DNA of 61,549 bases from Streptomyces sparsogenes (GCF_001704635.1 NZ_MAXF01000159.1:1-61549), one strand, 5' to 3'; counted from the first letter of the stretch, positions 16,061 through 25,535 are shown. Translations and numbers: made by a program. Notes: generated by a model from the sequence alone, not told the origin.

Positions 16061-16957
16061 ATGATGGTGATTACCGCCCCCACCGGCCACATCGGCAGCC
16101 GGCTCCTGGACATCCTGCTCAACGAGGCCCCCACGCGCGGCGAAGAGCTGCGCGTCATCGTGCGCGACCCCGGGAAACTCCCCGAGGCCGTCCGCGCCCG
16201 CGTCGACGTCGTCACCGGCTCGCACGGCGACGCCGAGGTCGTCGACCGGGCCTTCGCCGGCGCGGACGCGGTCTTCTGGCTGGCTCCGCCGGACCCACGG
16301 GCACCGAGCCTGGACTCCGTCTACTCGGAGTTCACTCGCGCCGCCGCCAAGGCGTTCACGGCCCATGGAGTGGGACACGTCGTCGGGGTCTCGGCGCTCG
16401 GCCGGGGCACTCCGGTCGCCGACCGCGCCGGGCATGTGACGGCGTCGCTGGCCATGGACGACCTCATCGCGCACACCGGCGTGGCCTACCGGGCGCTCGC
16501 GAACCCGGCTTTCATGGAGAACCTGCTGCGGCAGGTTTCCTCGATCCGTGACGACGGCGTGTTCACCGATGTCGTCGCCGCCGACCGCAAGGCACCGCTC
16601 GCGGCCACCCGGGACATCGCCGCGGCCGCCGCCGGCCTGCTGCTCGACCGCTCCTGGACGGGGACAGGCGAGGTCCCGGTGCTGGGCCCCGAGGACCTGT
16701 CGGCGAATGACATGGCCCGCATCATGTCCGAGGTGCTCGGCCGCCCGGTGCGCTACGAGCGGCAGTCGCTCGACGACTGCCGCGCCGCGCTCGCCGGACA
16801 CGGCATGGCGGAAGCGCTCGTGGAGGGCTACATCGCCATGATGCGCGCCAAGGACGACGGCCTTGACGCCGGAGTGGCCCGCACGCCCCGGACCGCGAGC
16901 CCGACGACCTTCCGGCAGTGGTGCGAGGACGTCCTCAAGCCCGCGGTCCAGGCATGA
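16061..16957 (+). CDS. NmrA-like NAD(P)-binding protein
   Basis: 298 residues, atypical short-chain dehydrogenase of the NmrA/NAD(P)H:quinone-oxidoreductase-like type. Nucleotide loop TAPTGHIGSRLLD at the N-terminus; FAGADAVFWLAPPD and VVGVSALGRGTP mark the next strands; MENLLRQVSSIRDDGVF is typical of the family. It may be a redox-sensing reductase on an electrophile. It is divergent from the LysR regulator. An ATGA overlap at its end couples it to a now broken SDR gene. Confidence 0.88.
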   Translation: MMVITAPTGHIGSRLLDILLNEAPTRGEELRVIVRDPGKLPEAVRARVDVVTGSHGDAEVVDRAFAGADAVFWLAPPDPRAPSLDSVYSEFTRAAAKAFTAHGVGHVVGVSALGRGTPVADRAGHVTASLAMDDLIAHTGVAYRALANPAFMENLLRQVSSIRDDGVFTDVVAADRKAPLAATRDIAAAAAGLLLDRSWTGTGEVPVLGPEDLSANDMARIMSEVLGRPVRYERQSLDDCRAALAGHGMAEALVEGYIAMMRAKDDGLDAGVARTPRTASPTTFRQWCEDVLKPAVQA

Positions 16958-17064
16958 ACGCCAAAACCGCCCTCGTCGTCGGAACCCCCCGCACTCTCGG
17001 CCCCGGCCTCGCCCCCGAGTACGCGCGCCGCGGCTGAGACGTCATCGGGACCGTCCGGGCCCCG
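16954..17064 (+). pseudogene. Remnant of a short-chain dehydrogenase, broken at codon 28
   Basis: An ATG overlapping the NmrA-like stop opens MNAKTALVVGTPRTLGPGLA, then EYARRG and TGA at 17035-17037. Beyond the stop the same frame continues DVIGTVRA, just what follows the first helix in SDR proteins (usually RGWxVIGTVR). So the Trp codon TGG has become TGA, and the rest of the gene is missing beyond about 17064, where the LuxR gene ends. The original unit was a two-gene operon under the LysR regulator. Confidence 0.7.
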
Positions 17065-17866
17065 CTGCCGGGCTCGCGTCGGCGGGAGGCTCGATTCCCC
17101 AGGCGGCGGCCCGGGCGGCGGCGGCCGCGCGGTTGGGGAGGCCGAGCTTGGCAAGGAGGTGCTCGATGTGGGTCCCCACCGTGCGCGGCGTGATGTACAG
17201 CCGCTCGGCGATCTCCCGGTTGGTGCGGCCGGCGGTCAGTTCGGCCAGCACCTGTAGCTCCCGGGGCGAGAGTCCGCCGGGCCGCGCCGGGTCCGGGCGC
17301 CGCGCGGGTGCGGCGCGGGCGTCCGCCGCCGGCTCCTCGGGCGGCGGGCCCACGCGGGGGGCGACGGCCGCGGCGAGGGTCTCGGTGAGGAGGGTGACCA
17401 CGGCGCGCGCCGGATCGGGGGTGCGCCGCGGGCGGCGGGTGCTGACGTTCAGCATGCCGACGTACCGGCCGTCGGGGGCGAAGAGGCACTGGGCCACGCC
17501 GTCCTCGATGCCGAGGGGACGCAGGACCTTCTGGAAGCCCGGGGAGGCGGCCAGGAGATGCCGGGGGACGTCGCCGAGCCAGAGACCGCCTCGGGCCGGG
17601 CTGCGGAGCACGGGGAACACCGGGTCGTGGTGGAGGCGGGTCTCGATGTAGGCCGTGGCGTCGTCCGGGTAGCTCCCGGCCAGGGTGGTGTGGCGCCGAC
17701 GCCGCGGGTCCCAGCGGGCCAGGGAGGCGTGGTCGTAGTCCATCACCTCCGCCAGCGCCGCCAGGACCGTGTCGACGCCGGTCGCGCCGGTCGTGGCGCT
17801 CCTGGCGGCCTCGCGGACGTGGACGGCCGCGTCCAGGATGTCCGCCGTGCTCCGCTCCGCTGTCAT
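17042..17866 (-). CDS. LuxR-family regulator with N-terminal GAF-like sensor
   Basis: 274 residues. The C-terminal LuxR/NarL HTH (about 205-265) reads LSPRELQVLAELTAGRTNRE then YITPRTVGTHIEHLLAKLGL. The N-terminal 170 residues look like a GAF/autoinducer-like sensor. No receiver domain. ATG 17866 is chosen; a much longer frame upstream (to 18250) overlaps the amidohydrolase gene and is not real. It is 31 bp downstream of the amidohydrolase stop on the same strand. Its last codons overlie the SDR remnant on the other strand. Confidence 0.9.
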   Translation of the reverse strand: MTAERSTADILDAAVHVREAARSATTGATGVDTVLAALAEVMDYDHASLARWDPRRRRHTTLAGSYPDDATAYIETRLHHDPVFPVLRSPARGGLWLGDVPRHLLAASPGFQKVLRPLGIEDGVAQCLFAPDGRYVGMLNVSTRRPRRTPDPARAVVTLLTETLAAAVAPRVGPPPEEPAADARAAPARRPDPARPGGLSPRELQVLAELTAGRTNREIAERLYITPRTVGTHIEHLLAKLGLPNRAAAAARAAAWGIEPPADASPAAGPGRSR

Positions 17867-17897
17867 CCTCCAAGGATGATCATGTGCCCGGAATACG

Positions 17898-19601
17898 TCA
17901 ATCGCGAAGGGTGTCGTGCACGACGCGCCCGTCCACCACGGTGAGGACGACGGGCATCTCCGGGATGTCGTGGGGGTCGGCGGTGAGCAGGTCCCCGTCG
18001 AGCACGCAGAGGTCGGCGACCTTGCCCGGCTCGAGGGAGCCCTTCCAGTCGTCGGCGAAGTCCTGCCAGGCCGCGTCGATCGTGTATGTACGGATCGCCT
18101 CCGCCAGCCCGATGCGCTGCTCCGGGCCGCTGACCCGGCCGGCCGCCTTCGACTCGCGCAGCACCATGGTGGCGACGCCCTGGCGCCAGTCGGGGTGGGT
18201 GACGGGGGCGTCGGACCCGCTCGCGACGCGCACGCCGGCGTCGATGGCATCGCGGTAGGGCCAGGCGTACGCGGCCCGGTCGGCGCCGACGAACTCCTCC
18301 TCCATGTCGGCGACGGTCCACTTGATGGTGGGGTTCATGTTGACGCCGAAGCCGTGCGCGGCCAGCACCTTCATGCTGTGCGCGGTGAGGAAGTCGCCGT
18401 GGATGACGTAGTGGCGGGCGTCGGGCCGCGGGTGTTCGGCCATGGCCGCGGCGAAGGCGTCCGCGACGGTGTCGATGGCCCGGTCGCCGGTGACATGGAC
18501 GCCCAGCTGGTGCCCCGCGGCGTGGGCCTGCCGGATCATGGCGTCGATCTCGGCGATCCGCTCGGCGTCGGTCTCGCCGCCCACGCTCAGGGAGCCGCAG
18601 CCGCCGCCGACGTACGGCTCGTGCATCCACGCCGTCTTGTTGGGGACGATGCCGTCGGCGAAGATCTTGACCCCGTGGATGGCGAGGCGGCGCGGATCGG
18701 TGTCGCCGGACTCGCCGAGAGCGGTGAGGGTGCGGGCGAACTCCTCGGCGGTGCTCGCCATTCCGGTGGGCAGGAGCAGGACCCCGACGCGGGCGGTCAG
18801 TTCGCCGTCGGCCAGCAGGCCGCGGTAGACCTCGAGGGTCTCCGCGCCGAGCGCGCCCCGCATGATGCCGTCGCCGCCGGGGCCGAGCCCGGGCTCGGTG
18901 TAGCTGGTCACGCCGAGCCGGGCGAGCGTGGCGAGGGTCGACCTGATCGCGTCGGTCCGCTCCTGCCGGCTGAGCGGCGGCAGCGCGTTCTGGACGAGGG
19001 CCTGGGCCCCCTCGTGGAGCAGCCCGGTCGGCTCCCCGGACTCGTCCGCGACGATGGCCCCGCCGGGCGGGGCGACGGTGTGCCGGTCGATCCCGATGAG
19101 CTCCAGTGCCTTGGAGTTGACCCAGGTGGCATGCCCGGAGAAGGAGTACAGGACGACGGGGTGGTCCGGGCTCACGGCATCGAGGTCGTGCCGCGATGGC
19201 AGCCGCGACGCGTCGGACACGCACTCGTCCAGGTAACCGGTGTCCCAGCCGTGCCCCGTGATCCACTGCCCGCCCGGGACCCGCCCCACGGCCTCCCGTA
19301 CCGCCTCGGCCACGTCCGCGAGGGAGGACACGGCGGGGTGGCCGAGGTCGAGGGAGAGCGGCGGCGTCGCCATGCCGAAGGCGCATCCGTGCAGATGGGA
19401 ATCGTTGATACCGGGAAGCAGCGTCGCTCCCCGCAGGTTGACGACGCGGGTGCCGGGTCCGATGAGCGGCGCGATGTCGTCCCGCCCGCCGACGGCGCTG
19501 ATGAGGCCACCGGTCACCGCCAGGGCCGAGGCGACGGAGAACTCGGCGTCGACCGTGACCACCCGCCCGCCGAGAAACACCAGATCCGCGTACGTATCCA
19601 T
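17898..19601 (-). CDS. Amidohydrolase family protein (YtcJ-like)
   Basis: 567 residues, metal-dependent amidohydrolase of the large YtcJ/AepA type. Metal motif PGINDSHLHG near residue 68; later HVTGDRAIDTVADAF and YVIHGDFLTAHSMKVLA give the other His ligands; SGSDAPVTHPDWRQG gives the last Asp. A cytoplasmic enzyme that hydrolyses amide or imide bonds; substrate unknown. It is followed by the LuxR-type regulator. Divergent from an acetyltransferase/TetR pair across 161 bp. Confidence 0.92.
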   Translation of the reverse strand: MDTYADLVFLGGRVVTVDAEFSVASALAVTGGLISAVGGRDDIAPLIGPGTRVVNLRGATLLPGINDSHLHGCAFGMATPPLSLDLGHPAVSSLADVAEAVREAVGRVPGGQWITGHGWDTGYLDECVSDASRLPSRHDLDAVSPDHPVVLYSFSGHATWVNSKALELIGIDRHTVAPPGGAIVADESGEPTGLLHEGAQALVQNALPPLSRQERTDAIRSTLATLARLGVTSYTEPGLGPGGDGIMRGALGAETLEVYRGLLADGELTARVGVLLLPTGMASTAEEFARTLTALGESGDTDPRRLAIHGVKIFADGIVPNKTAWMHEPYVGGGCGSLSVGGETDAERIAEIDAMIRQAHAAGHQLGVHVTGDRAIDTVADAFAAAMAEHPRPDARHYVIHGDFLTAHSMKVLAAHGFGVNMNPTIKWTVADMEEEFVGADRAAYAWPYRDAIDAGVRVASGSDAPVTHPDWRQGVATMVLRESKAAGRVSGPEQRIGLAEAIRTYTIDAAWQDFADDWKGSLEPGKVADLCVLDGDLLTADPHDIPEMPVVLTVVDGRVVHDTLRD

Positions 19602-19722
19602 GGAAGGTCCTTTCGAAAACCGGGCGCCTCACGGCCGCCCGCGAACGATCTCCCGAGGACTATGGCCGCGCCCCCGCCGGGCGCACATCGGTCATCCCAC
19701 CGATACGCCCCTCCTCGACGGC

Positions 19723-19742
19723 GAGCGTACGTTCGTACGCTC
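19723..19742. promoter_or_regulatory. TetR-type operator: GAGCGTACG-TT-CGTACGCTC
   Basis: Nine-bp perfect arms around two bases, 20 bp upstream of the acetyltransferase start. The TetR gene is second in the same operon, so this is the likely autoregulatory operator. CGTACG-rich palindromes are common TetR sites in actinobacteria. Confidence 0.8.
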
Positions 19743-19762
19743 CCGGCTGTACGATCGGGCGC

Positions 19763-20344
19763 ATGCCGACGGACTACTTCGCCGACGACCCGCGTACCGA
19801 CCTGGAACGCATGCTCGCGGGCGATCTCTACATCGCCGACGACCCGGAGATCGCCCGCCGCCTGCAGCAGGCCGTACGTCTGGCCGCGCGCTACCAGGCC
19901 GCGTACACCGAGGACGCCGAGGCGGCCCGGCCGATCCTCGCCGAACTGCTCGGGACCCTGGGCGAGGAGGCACATGTGCGGCCGCCGCTGTACGTCGACT
20001 ACGGCAGCAACATCACCATCGGAGCGCGCACCTTCGTCAACTACCACCTCACCGCCCTGGACGTCGCGGCCATCACCATCGGCGAGGACTGCCAGATCGG
20101 CCCCAACGTCCAGCTCCTCACCCCCACCCACCCCCTGGAGCCGCGGCCGAGGCGGGACAAGCTGGAAGCCGCGAAGCCGGTCACCATCGGCGACAACGTG
20201 TGGCTCGGCGCCGGTGCCATCGTCCTGCCCGGCGTCACCATCGGCGACAACTCCGTCATCGGCGCCGGTGCGGTGGTGACGAAGGACGTGCCCGCGAACG
20301 TCGTCGCCGTCGGCAACCCCGCCCGCCCGGTCCGGGACCTGTGA
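19763..20344 (+). CDS. Sugar O-acetyltransferase (maltose/galactoside type)
   Basis: 193 residues. N-terminal helical Mac domain (DLERMLAGDLYIADDPEIAR), then a left-handed beta-helix built from hexapeptide repeats such as ITIGARTFVN, VTIGDNVWLGAGAIVLPGVT and IGDNSVIGAGAVVTKDVPAN. Catalytic His expected in LLTPTHPL. It transfers acetyl from acetyl-CoA to a sugar hydroxyl as a cytoplasmic trimer. First gene of a two-gene operon with a TetR regulator 10 bp downstream. Confidence 0.93.
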   Translation: MPTDYFADDPRTDLERMLAGDLYIADDPEIARRLQQAVRLAARYQAAYTEDAEAARPILAELLGTLGEEAHVRPPLYVDYGSNITIGARTFVNYHLTALDVAAITIGEDCQIGPNVQLLTPTHPLEPRPRRDKLEAAKPVTIGDNVWLGAGAIVLPGVTIGDNSVIGAGAVVTKDVPANVVAVGNPARPVRDL

Positions 20345-20354
20345 CCCCGCCGCC

Positions 20355-20912
20355 ATGGCCACCGGACACGCAGACCCCCAGCGGCGCGAACGCATCCTCA
20401 CCGCGGCCCTGGACCTCATCGCCGACGAGGGCATCGCACGCGTCTCCCACCGGAGGATCGCCGCACGCGCCGGGGTGCCGCTGGGGTCGATGACCTACCA
20501 CTTCAGCGGCATGGACGACCTGCTGCGCGAGGCCTTCGGCCGCTTCACCGACCACATCGTGGCGGTGTTCGACGCGTATCTCAGCACACCGGCCGACCCC
20601 GGCCAGGCAGCGGAGGCGGTGGCCGACCTCGTCCACGCCCTGTCCGAGGGGAGCCGGCGCGACCTCGTCCTCAGCCAGGAGCTGTGCACCCTCGCCGCCC
20701 GCCGGCCCGCGTACCGGGAGCTCACCCACGAGTGGATGCGTCGCAGCCGCGTCCACCTGGAGAAGCACTTCGATCCGGATACGGCCCGCCAGCTCGACGC
20801 CCTCATCGAGGGGCTGATCCTGCACCGGGCCCTCGCCCGGGAGCCCCACGGCCGCGCGCTGACTCTCGAGGCGATCGCCCGTATCACCGCGCCCGGCACC
20901 CGGGCCCGCTGA
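20355..20912 (+). CDS. TetR-family transcriptional regulator
   Basis: 185 residues. HTH: RERILTAALDLIADEGIARV then SHRRIAARAGVPLGSMTYHF; the C-terminal domain resembles the TetR_C group with EAVADLVHALSEGSRRD. It follows the acetyltransferase by 10 bp and probably represses the operon through the 20-bp palindrome at 19723-19742. ATG start. Confidence 0.92.
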   Translation: MATGHADPQRRERILTAALDLIADEGIARVSHRRIAARAGVPLGSMTYHFSGMDDLLREAFGRFTDHIVAVFDAYLSTPADPGQAAEAVADLVHALSEGSRRDLVLSQELCTLAARRPAYRELTHEWMRRSRVHLEKHFDPDTARQLDALIEGLILHRALAREPHGRALTLEAIARITAPGTRAR

Positions 20913-21013
20913 CCGCCCGGGCGGCACCGGCCCGACCGGGCCGGGCACAGGATGTCGGGTCCGGCAGGGTGGTTCCTTCCTAACGTGAGTGATCGAAAGG
21001 GAAGGGGACCGGG

Positions 21014-21880
21014 ATGCTGGAGCGGCTCAACCAGGCCATGGAGCACATCGAGTCGCACCTCGATCAGCAGATCGAGGTGGCCGATCTCGCGCGCATCGCG
21101 GTGGTGTCGGAGTATCACTTCCGGCGGCTGTTCTCCGCGCTGGCGGGCATCCCGCTGTCGGAGTACATCCGCCGCAGACGGCTGACCGTGGCGGGCGCCG
21201 AAGTGCTCGCCGGTGAACGGACGCTGCTGGACGTCGCCACGCGCTACGGCTATGGCTCGGGAGAGGCCTTCGCCCGCGCGTTCCGGGCCGTCCACGGAGT
21301 GGGGCCCGGCGAGGCCCGGCGGACCGGTGCGGCTCTGCGCTCCCAGCCCCGGATGTCCTTCCGCCTCATCGTCGAAGGGAGCAGCAGTATGCGGTACCGG
21401 ATCGTGGAGAAGGAGGAGTTCCGTGTGGTCGGCAGGAAGGCCCGTGTCCCGCTCGTCCATGAGGGGGTCAACCCGGCGATCGCCGAGTTCATCCGGAGCA
21501 TCGGCCCCGAGACGCTGGGGCGTATCACGGCGCTGTCCGACCAGGAGCCGGCGGGGATCGTCGGGGTGAGCGACCAGCTCGATCCGAGCCGGGCGGAGGG
21601 GACCGAACTCGACTACTACCACGGCGTGGTGACGGGCGCCGAGGTGCCTGAGGACATGGACGTCCTCGCCGTCCCGGCCGGGACATGGGCCGTCTTCGAG
21701 AACTCCGGGCCGTTCCCGCAGGCGCTCCAGCACCTGTGGCGGGACGTGTTCACGCAGTGGTTCCCGTCGAACCCGTACCAGAGCAGGCCGGGACCCGAGA
21801 TCCTGCGGGTGCGGCTGTCGCAGGACGGGACGCGGGCGGACGCGACGCTGTGGATTCCCGCGGAACGATCCACTGCCTGA
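21014..21880 (+). CDS. AraC-family regulator with GyrI-like effector-binding domain
   Basis: 288 residues. N-terminal double HTH of AraC type (MEHIESHLDQQIEVADLARI, EYHFRRLFSALAGIPLSEYI, DVATRYGYGSGEAFARAFRA), then a GyrI/SOUL-like ligand domain (about 125-285; MRYRIVEKEEFRVVGRK start). This is the Rob-like order: DNA binding first, drug-binding domain second. The ligand is probably a hydrophobic small molecule. GGGAAGGGGACCGGG precedes the ATG. No obvious adjacent target. Confidence 0.93.
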   Translation: MLERLNQAMEHIESHLDQQIEVADLARIAVVSEYHFRRLFSALAGIPLSEYIRRRRLTVAGAEVLAGERTLLDVATRYGYGSGEAFARAFRAVHGVGPGEARRTGAALRSQPRMSFRLIVEGSSSMRYRIVEKEEFRVVGRKARVPLVHEGVNPAIAEFIRSIGPETLGRITALSDQEPAGIVGVSDQLDPSRAEGTELDYYHGVVTGAEVPEDMDVLAVPAGTWAVFENSGPFPQALQHLWRDVFTQWFPSNPYQSRPGPEILRVRLSQDGTRADATLWIPAERSTA

Positions 21881-21984
21881 GCGAGCGGGACGCGGTGGGC
21901 GCCCACCCAGGACGCGGCGGGCGCCCACCGGTTGCGGGACGGGTATCCCCGAGGCCGGTCCGGCCTGCCACAACACGCTCTACC

Positions 21985-22968
21985 ATGCGGACCGTGAACC
22001 TTCAGGAGTTGATGGACGAGCAGGCGGGTCTTCGTGATGTCCCGGCCGTGGTGGCGGGGTCCTCGGTGGCGGGAGTGCGCACGACGGCCGCGCGCGGGTC
22101 GGTGGCGGTGACGGCGGACTCGTGTTTCCATATCGCGTCGCTGACGAAGATCTTCACCTGCGCGGGGCTGGTTCGGACGCTGCGGGACAAGGGGGTCCCC
22201 TTGGACACACCTGCCGTCGAGCTGCTCCCCGGCCTCGCGCCGGACTGGCGGGCCGACGCGCGTCTGACCGTCGAGCAGGTCCTGGGGCAGGTCTCCGGCC
22301 TGCGCGAATCGGTGGACGCGGGGACGGTGGCGGCGCTGGGCTCCGGGGACGGGGCGCTCCTGGAAGCCGCGCGGCTCGTGGTCCGTGCCGGGAACGAGCG
22401 GGAGCCCGGGGAGCGGTGGTCCTACTACAACGGCAACTACTTCCTGGCCGGTTCTCTCCTTGCGGTTCTGAGCGGCACGACGTACGAGAGCGCGTTGGAG
22501 GAGAACATCCTTGTCCCGTGGGGACTTTCGCGCACGGGTTTCGCCACCCCGGCGGGGTCCATCACCGGGTGGAACGGCACGGCCGAGCTCCCGCCGCTCG
22601 GCTACCCGCGCACCCGCCGGCCCAGCGGGGGCCTGTGGTCGTCGGTGTCGGACCTCCTGACCGCGGGCGAGGTCCTGCTCGCCGACCGGGCCCTCGTGGC
22701 GGAGGTCCGCCGCGCGCGCACCCGGACCGACGACCCCATGACCTATGGGCTCGGGTGGGCACTGGGGCCGTCGGGCCAGATGTATCTCAACGGCCGGCTG
22801 CCCGGCTATCGGGCCGCCATGGTCCTGGTCCCGGACCGGGACTACGTGAGCGTGGCGCTCTCCGACCAGGAGAGCGCCCTGCCCGCCCTGGCGCGGCTGC
22901 TCAGCGACATGCAGCAGCCGCTGACCGGCGACGACATCGCCGAGGCGATCGACGACTTCGCCGCCTGA
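21985..22968 (+). CDS. Serine beta-lactamase-fold hydrolase
   Basis: About 327 residues, class C/esterase-like. Motifs: SLTK (Ser52, Lys55) in HIASLTKIF; YYN in RWSYYNGNY (third-lobe Tyr-x-Asn); near the C-terminus a GRLPGYRAAM stretch where the KTG/HTG-type motif lies (here a Gly-rich variant). No signal peptide, so cytoplasmic; more likely an esterase or D-aminopeptidase than a secreted beta-lactamase. The start is ATG 21985, with GTG 21994 as an alternative; a longer frame from 21685 overlaps the AraC gene. Confidence 0.88.
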   Translation: MRTVNLQELMDEQAGLRDVPAVVAGSSVAGVRTTAARGSVAVTADSCFHIASLTKIFTCAGLVRTLRDKGVPLDTPAVELLPGLAPDWRADARLTVEQVLGQVSGLRESVDAGTVAALGSGDGALLEAARLVVRAGNEREPGERWSYYNGNYFLAGSLLAVLSGTTYESALEENILVPWGLSRTGFATPAGSITGWNGTAELPPLGYPRTRRPSGGLWSSVSDLLTAGEVLLADRALVAEVRRARTRTDDPMTYGLGWALGPSGQMYLNGRLPGYRAAMVLVPDRDYVSVALSDQESALPALARLLSDMQQPLTGDDIAEAIDDFAA

Positions 22969-22990
22969 CAGCGGTGCGCGAGGTGTGAGG

Positions 22991-24811
22991 TCAGGACCTG
23001 ACCGTGATCCGGTCGCGCGGGGACGGGCTGATCGCGCCCATGGCCCGGAGGTACCTGATGAATCCCTCGTGGTCGCGGTCGTTGCGGACCGGGTCGGTGA
23101 AGCGTGCCAGGGCGCCGAACCCGTCGGCGCCGATGAGCGTGTAGGCCAGTCCCGCGACGCGGTAGGGGCGGGCCGGGTCCAGCGGCGTGCCGTCGATGAG
23201 GAAGGACGCCGGGTCCACCCGCCGGCCGACCGGCTGGGAGGCGTCGTAGGTCGCGCGGACATTGGAGGACACGGCGAGCGGGGCGAACTTCACCGTCCCG
23301 TCCCGCTGCGGCTGCCACTGCTGCTCCAGCGCCTGGCGGAGCTGCTCGCCGGTGAGCGTGACGGTCAGGACGGGGTTCTCGTAGCCGAGGTACGCGTATG
23401 CCTCGCCGTACAGGATCAGACCGTCCTTGTCGGCGGCGTCCCGGCCCTTGGAGTAGATGAAGTCGCCGCGCAGCGCGGTGGAGCCCTGCGCGGGTCGTAC
23501 GGCGAACAGCCCGAAGTCGGCCCGGCCGGCGTCGTACGAGTTGGCGTCCCAGTGGACGAAGTCCGCGGCGAGGTCGCCCATGGTGGATTCACCGTGCTCG
23601 TTCAGTGTGCGGGTGAAGTCGCCGGTGAGCCGGCCGGCCGGTTCCGCGTAGCGGCGTTCTCCGTAGGCCGTCCAGTAGTTGACGACGCGCAGCATCTCGG
23701 CGTCGGGCTCGATGTCGAGCGTGACGGGGTGGTTGGTGGAGACGGTGAGGTCTCGCTTCACCTTGCCGGTCGCGGGGTCCAGGAACAGGTTGATCTCATT
23801 GATCATCTGTCCGGCGTGGCTCGCCTCGACCACGGGCCGCGGGGCGCCGTTCGGGTCGGGCAGCATGGCGTTGAACCACCAGTGCCAGTGCCCGGTGATG
23901 ATGGCGCAGATGTCCGGGTCGATCCGGGCTGCCAGTTCCAGGGCGGGGCCGGTGCTCATGTCGCCGCCGTTGATCGGCGCGTTCCAGTTGTCGTGTTGCT
24001 GGGCGCCGTCGTGCACGCTGATGACGAGCGCGTTGACGCCGCGCTTCTTGAGCCGGGCGGCGTAGCGGTTGGCGATCTCGATCTGGTCGTAGCCGATGAG
24101 CCGCGGCTCGTAGGAACTCGATCCGACCGGGGTGTTCGTCACGGTCAGGTGGATGAAGCCGATCGGGTAGCGCCGCCCGTTCGGCCCCTTCACCCATTCG
24201 ATGTTGTACGGCCGCAGCACCGGTTTCCCGGTCTTTCTGGAGAGCATGTTCGCGGAGTAGTAGGGGAACGCCAGCCCCCGGAACCTGCGGCCGGTGGAGT
24301 CGGGGAAGCTGGAGTCGCGACCGGGTTCGCCGACGGGGCGGGCGTGGACCATGTGGTCGAGGAGGTAGTCGAGGCCGTAGTCGAGCTCGTGATTGCCGAG
24401 GGTGGAGAATCCGAGGCCGAGCCGGTTGAGCACCTCGATGGCGGATTCGTCGCGGAGCAGCTTGGTGTCCAGGGGCTCGGCACCGCACCACAGGTCGCCG
24501 ACGCCGAAGAGGATCGAATTGCGCGGTGCGCGGAGCCGCTTGAGGTGCGCGGCGAGGTGAGCGGCGCCGCCCACGTTGATGGTGCCCGGCCCGTCGGGGT
24601 TCGGGATCCAGCCGTCGGCGGCCGAGGTGGGGGTGCGGAGGTTGCCGTGGAAGTCGGTGATATTGAGCAGTTGCACGGCGAGGGAATCACCGGTCGCGCC
24701 CCCGCGCGCGGCGTCCGACGCGAAGGCGGGCGCGCCGATGGCGAAGGCGGAGGCCAGCCCACCCGCCCCCGCGAGAACGCTTCGACGCGACAGATTCGGG
24801 CGAGCGGCCAT
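22991..24811 (-). CDS. Tat-exported bifunctional metallophosphatase/5'-nucleotidase
   Basis: 606 residues. Twin-arginine signal LSRRSVLAGAGGLASAFAIG, then an N-terminal metallophosphatase domain: LNITDFHGNL (Asp-x-His), GVGDLWCGAEPL, TLGNHELDYGLDYL, and GHWHWWF. The C-terminal 5'-nucleotidase domain (about 375-590) has GDFIYSKGRDA, LTLTGEQLRQALEQQW-like sequence and a late GFGALARFTD. It dephosphorylates nucleotides outside the cell for phosphate or purine salvage. Divergent from a GNAT gene. No PHO-box was sought in detail. Confidence 0.94.
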   Translation of the reverse strand: MAARPNLSRRSVLAGAGGLASAFAIGAPAFASDAARGGATGDSLAVQLLNITDFHGNLRTPTSAADGWIPNPDGPGTINVGGAAHLAAHLKRLRAPRNSILFGVGDLWCGAEPLDTKLLRDESAIEVLNRLGLGFSTLGNHELDYGLDYLLDHMVHARPVGEPGRDSSFPDSTGRRFRGLAFPYYSANMLSRKTGKPVLRPYNIEWVKGPNGRRYPIGFIHLTVTNTPVGSSSYEPRLIGYDQIEIANRYAARLKKRGVNALVISVHDGAQQHDNWNAPINGGDMSTGPALELAARIDPDICAIITGHWHWWFNAMLPDPNGAPRPVVEASHAGQMINEINLFLDPATGKVKRDLTVSTNHPVTLDIEPDAEMLRVVNYWTAYGERRYAEPAGRLTGDFTRTLNEHGESTMGDLAADFVHWDANSYDAGRADFGLFAVRPAQGSTALRGDFIYSKGRDAADKDGLILYGEAYAYLGYENPVLTVTLTGEQLRQALEQQWQPQRDGTVKFAPLAVSSNVRATYDASQPVGRRVDPASFLIDGTPLDPARPYRVAGLAYTLIGADGFGALARFTDPVRNDRDHEGFIRYLRAMGAISPSPRDRITVRS

Positions 24812-25004
24812 GCGATGCCTCCATCAGGGTGACTGCTGAGGTGCCGTCGGCGGAAGCCACTCGGCGAGGGAGGAACCCAGCCTCGCTCAGCGACCGGCGA
24901 GTGAACCCGAACAGAACGAGCCACAATCCGCGCGCCCACCCGCCGGACGGCCGCTCGCGTGGCCTGGGAAGTCACAGGTCTAGAGCGGGGTCTAGGCTTC
25001 CGCC

Positions 25005-25535
25005 GTGGACGGCACACCAGATGGCATACGGATCAGACCGGGCGACCTCACCGACGCACGAGCGGTGCTGGACATGCTCGACGCCGCGGTGGCCTGGATG
25101 AACGATCGGGGCAACACGGAACAGTGGGGCTCGACACCGTATTCGCAAAAGCCCGGCGGGGTGGAGCGGGTCGAGCGGTACCTGACCGAGAACGCCCCCT
25201 ACGTCGCGGAGTCGGGCGGGACACCCGTGGGGGCCATGGTGTTGGACTCCGGGCCCAGCCCCCAGGTGCCGATCGCGCCGGCCGGGGAGCCCGAGCGGTA
25301 CGTCCGGCTGCTCGTCTCCGACCGCCGGCACGCCGGTCGGGGCATCGGGGCGGCGCTGCTGGCCCATGCCGTCGAGGAGACCCGGCGGGCGGGCGTGGAG
25401 TTGCTGCGGGTCGACTGCTGGGCGGGCGGCGGGGGCGAACTGGTCGCGTTCTACGTGCGCAACGGTTTCACCCCCACCGATCGTTTCCTGTCCGGGTCCT
25501 GGCCGGGGCAGGTGTTGGCCCGCCGGGTGGGCTGA
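25005..25535 (+). CDS. GNAT family N-acetyltransferase
   Basis: 176 residues, one GNAT domain. The acetyl-CoA loop reads RRHAGRGIGAALLAHA; the next strand VELLRVDCWAGGGGELVAFY and the final RNGFTPTDRFL are typical. Early WMNDRGNTEQWG may be the acceptor side. GTG start. The substrate is unknown; it is convergent with the permease gene and divergent from the 5'-nucleotidase. Confidence 0.9.
   Translation: MDGTPDGIRIRPGDLTDARAVLDMLDAAVAWMNDRGNTEQWGSTPYSQKPGGVERVERYLTENAPYVAESGGTPVGAMVLDSGPSPQVPIAPAGEPERYVRLLVSDRRHAGRGIGAALLAHAVEETRRAGVELLRVDCWAGGGGELVAFYVRNGFTPTDRFLSGSWPGQVLARRVG

Noticed and set aside
17867..18250. N-terminal extension of the LuxR-type regulator
   Set aside because: It overlaps the amidohydrolase gene and reads as low-complexity shadow; ATG 17866 begins the sensor domain.
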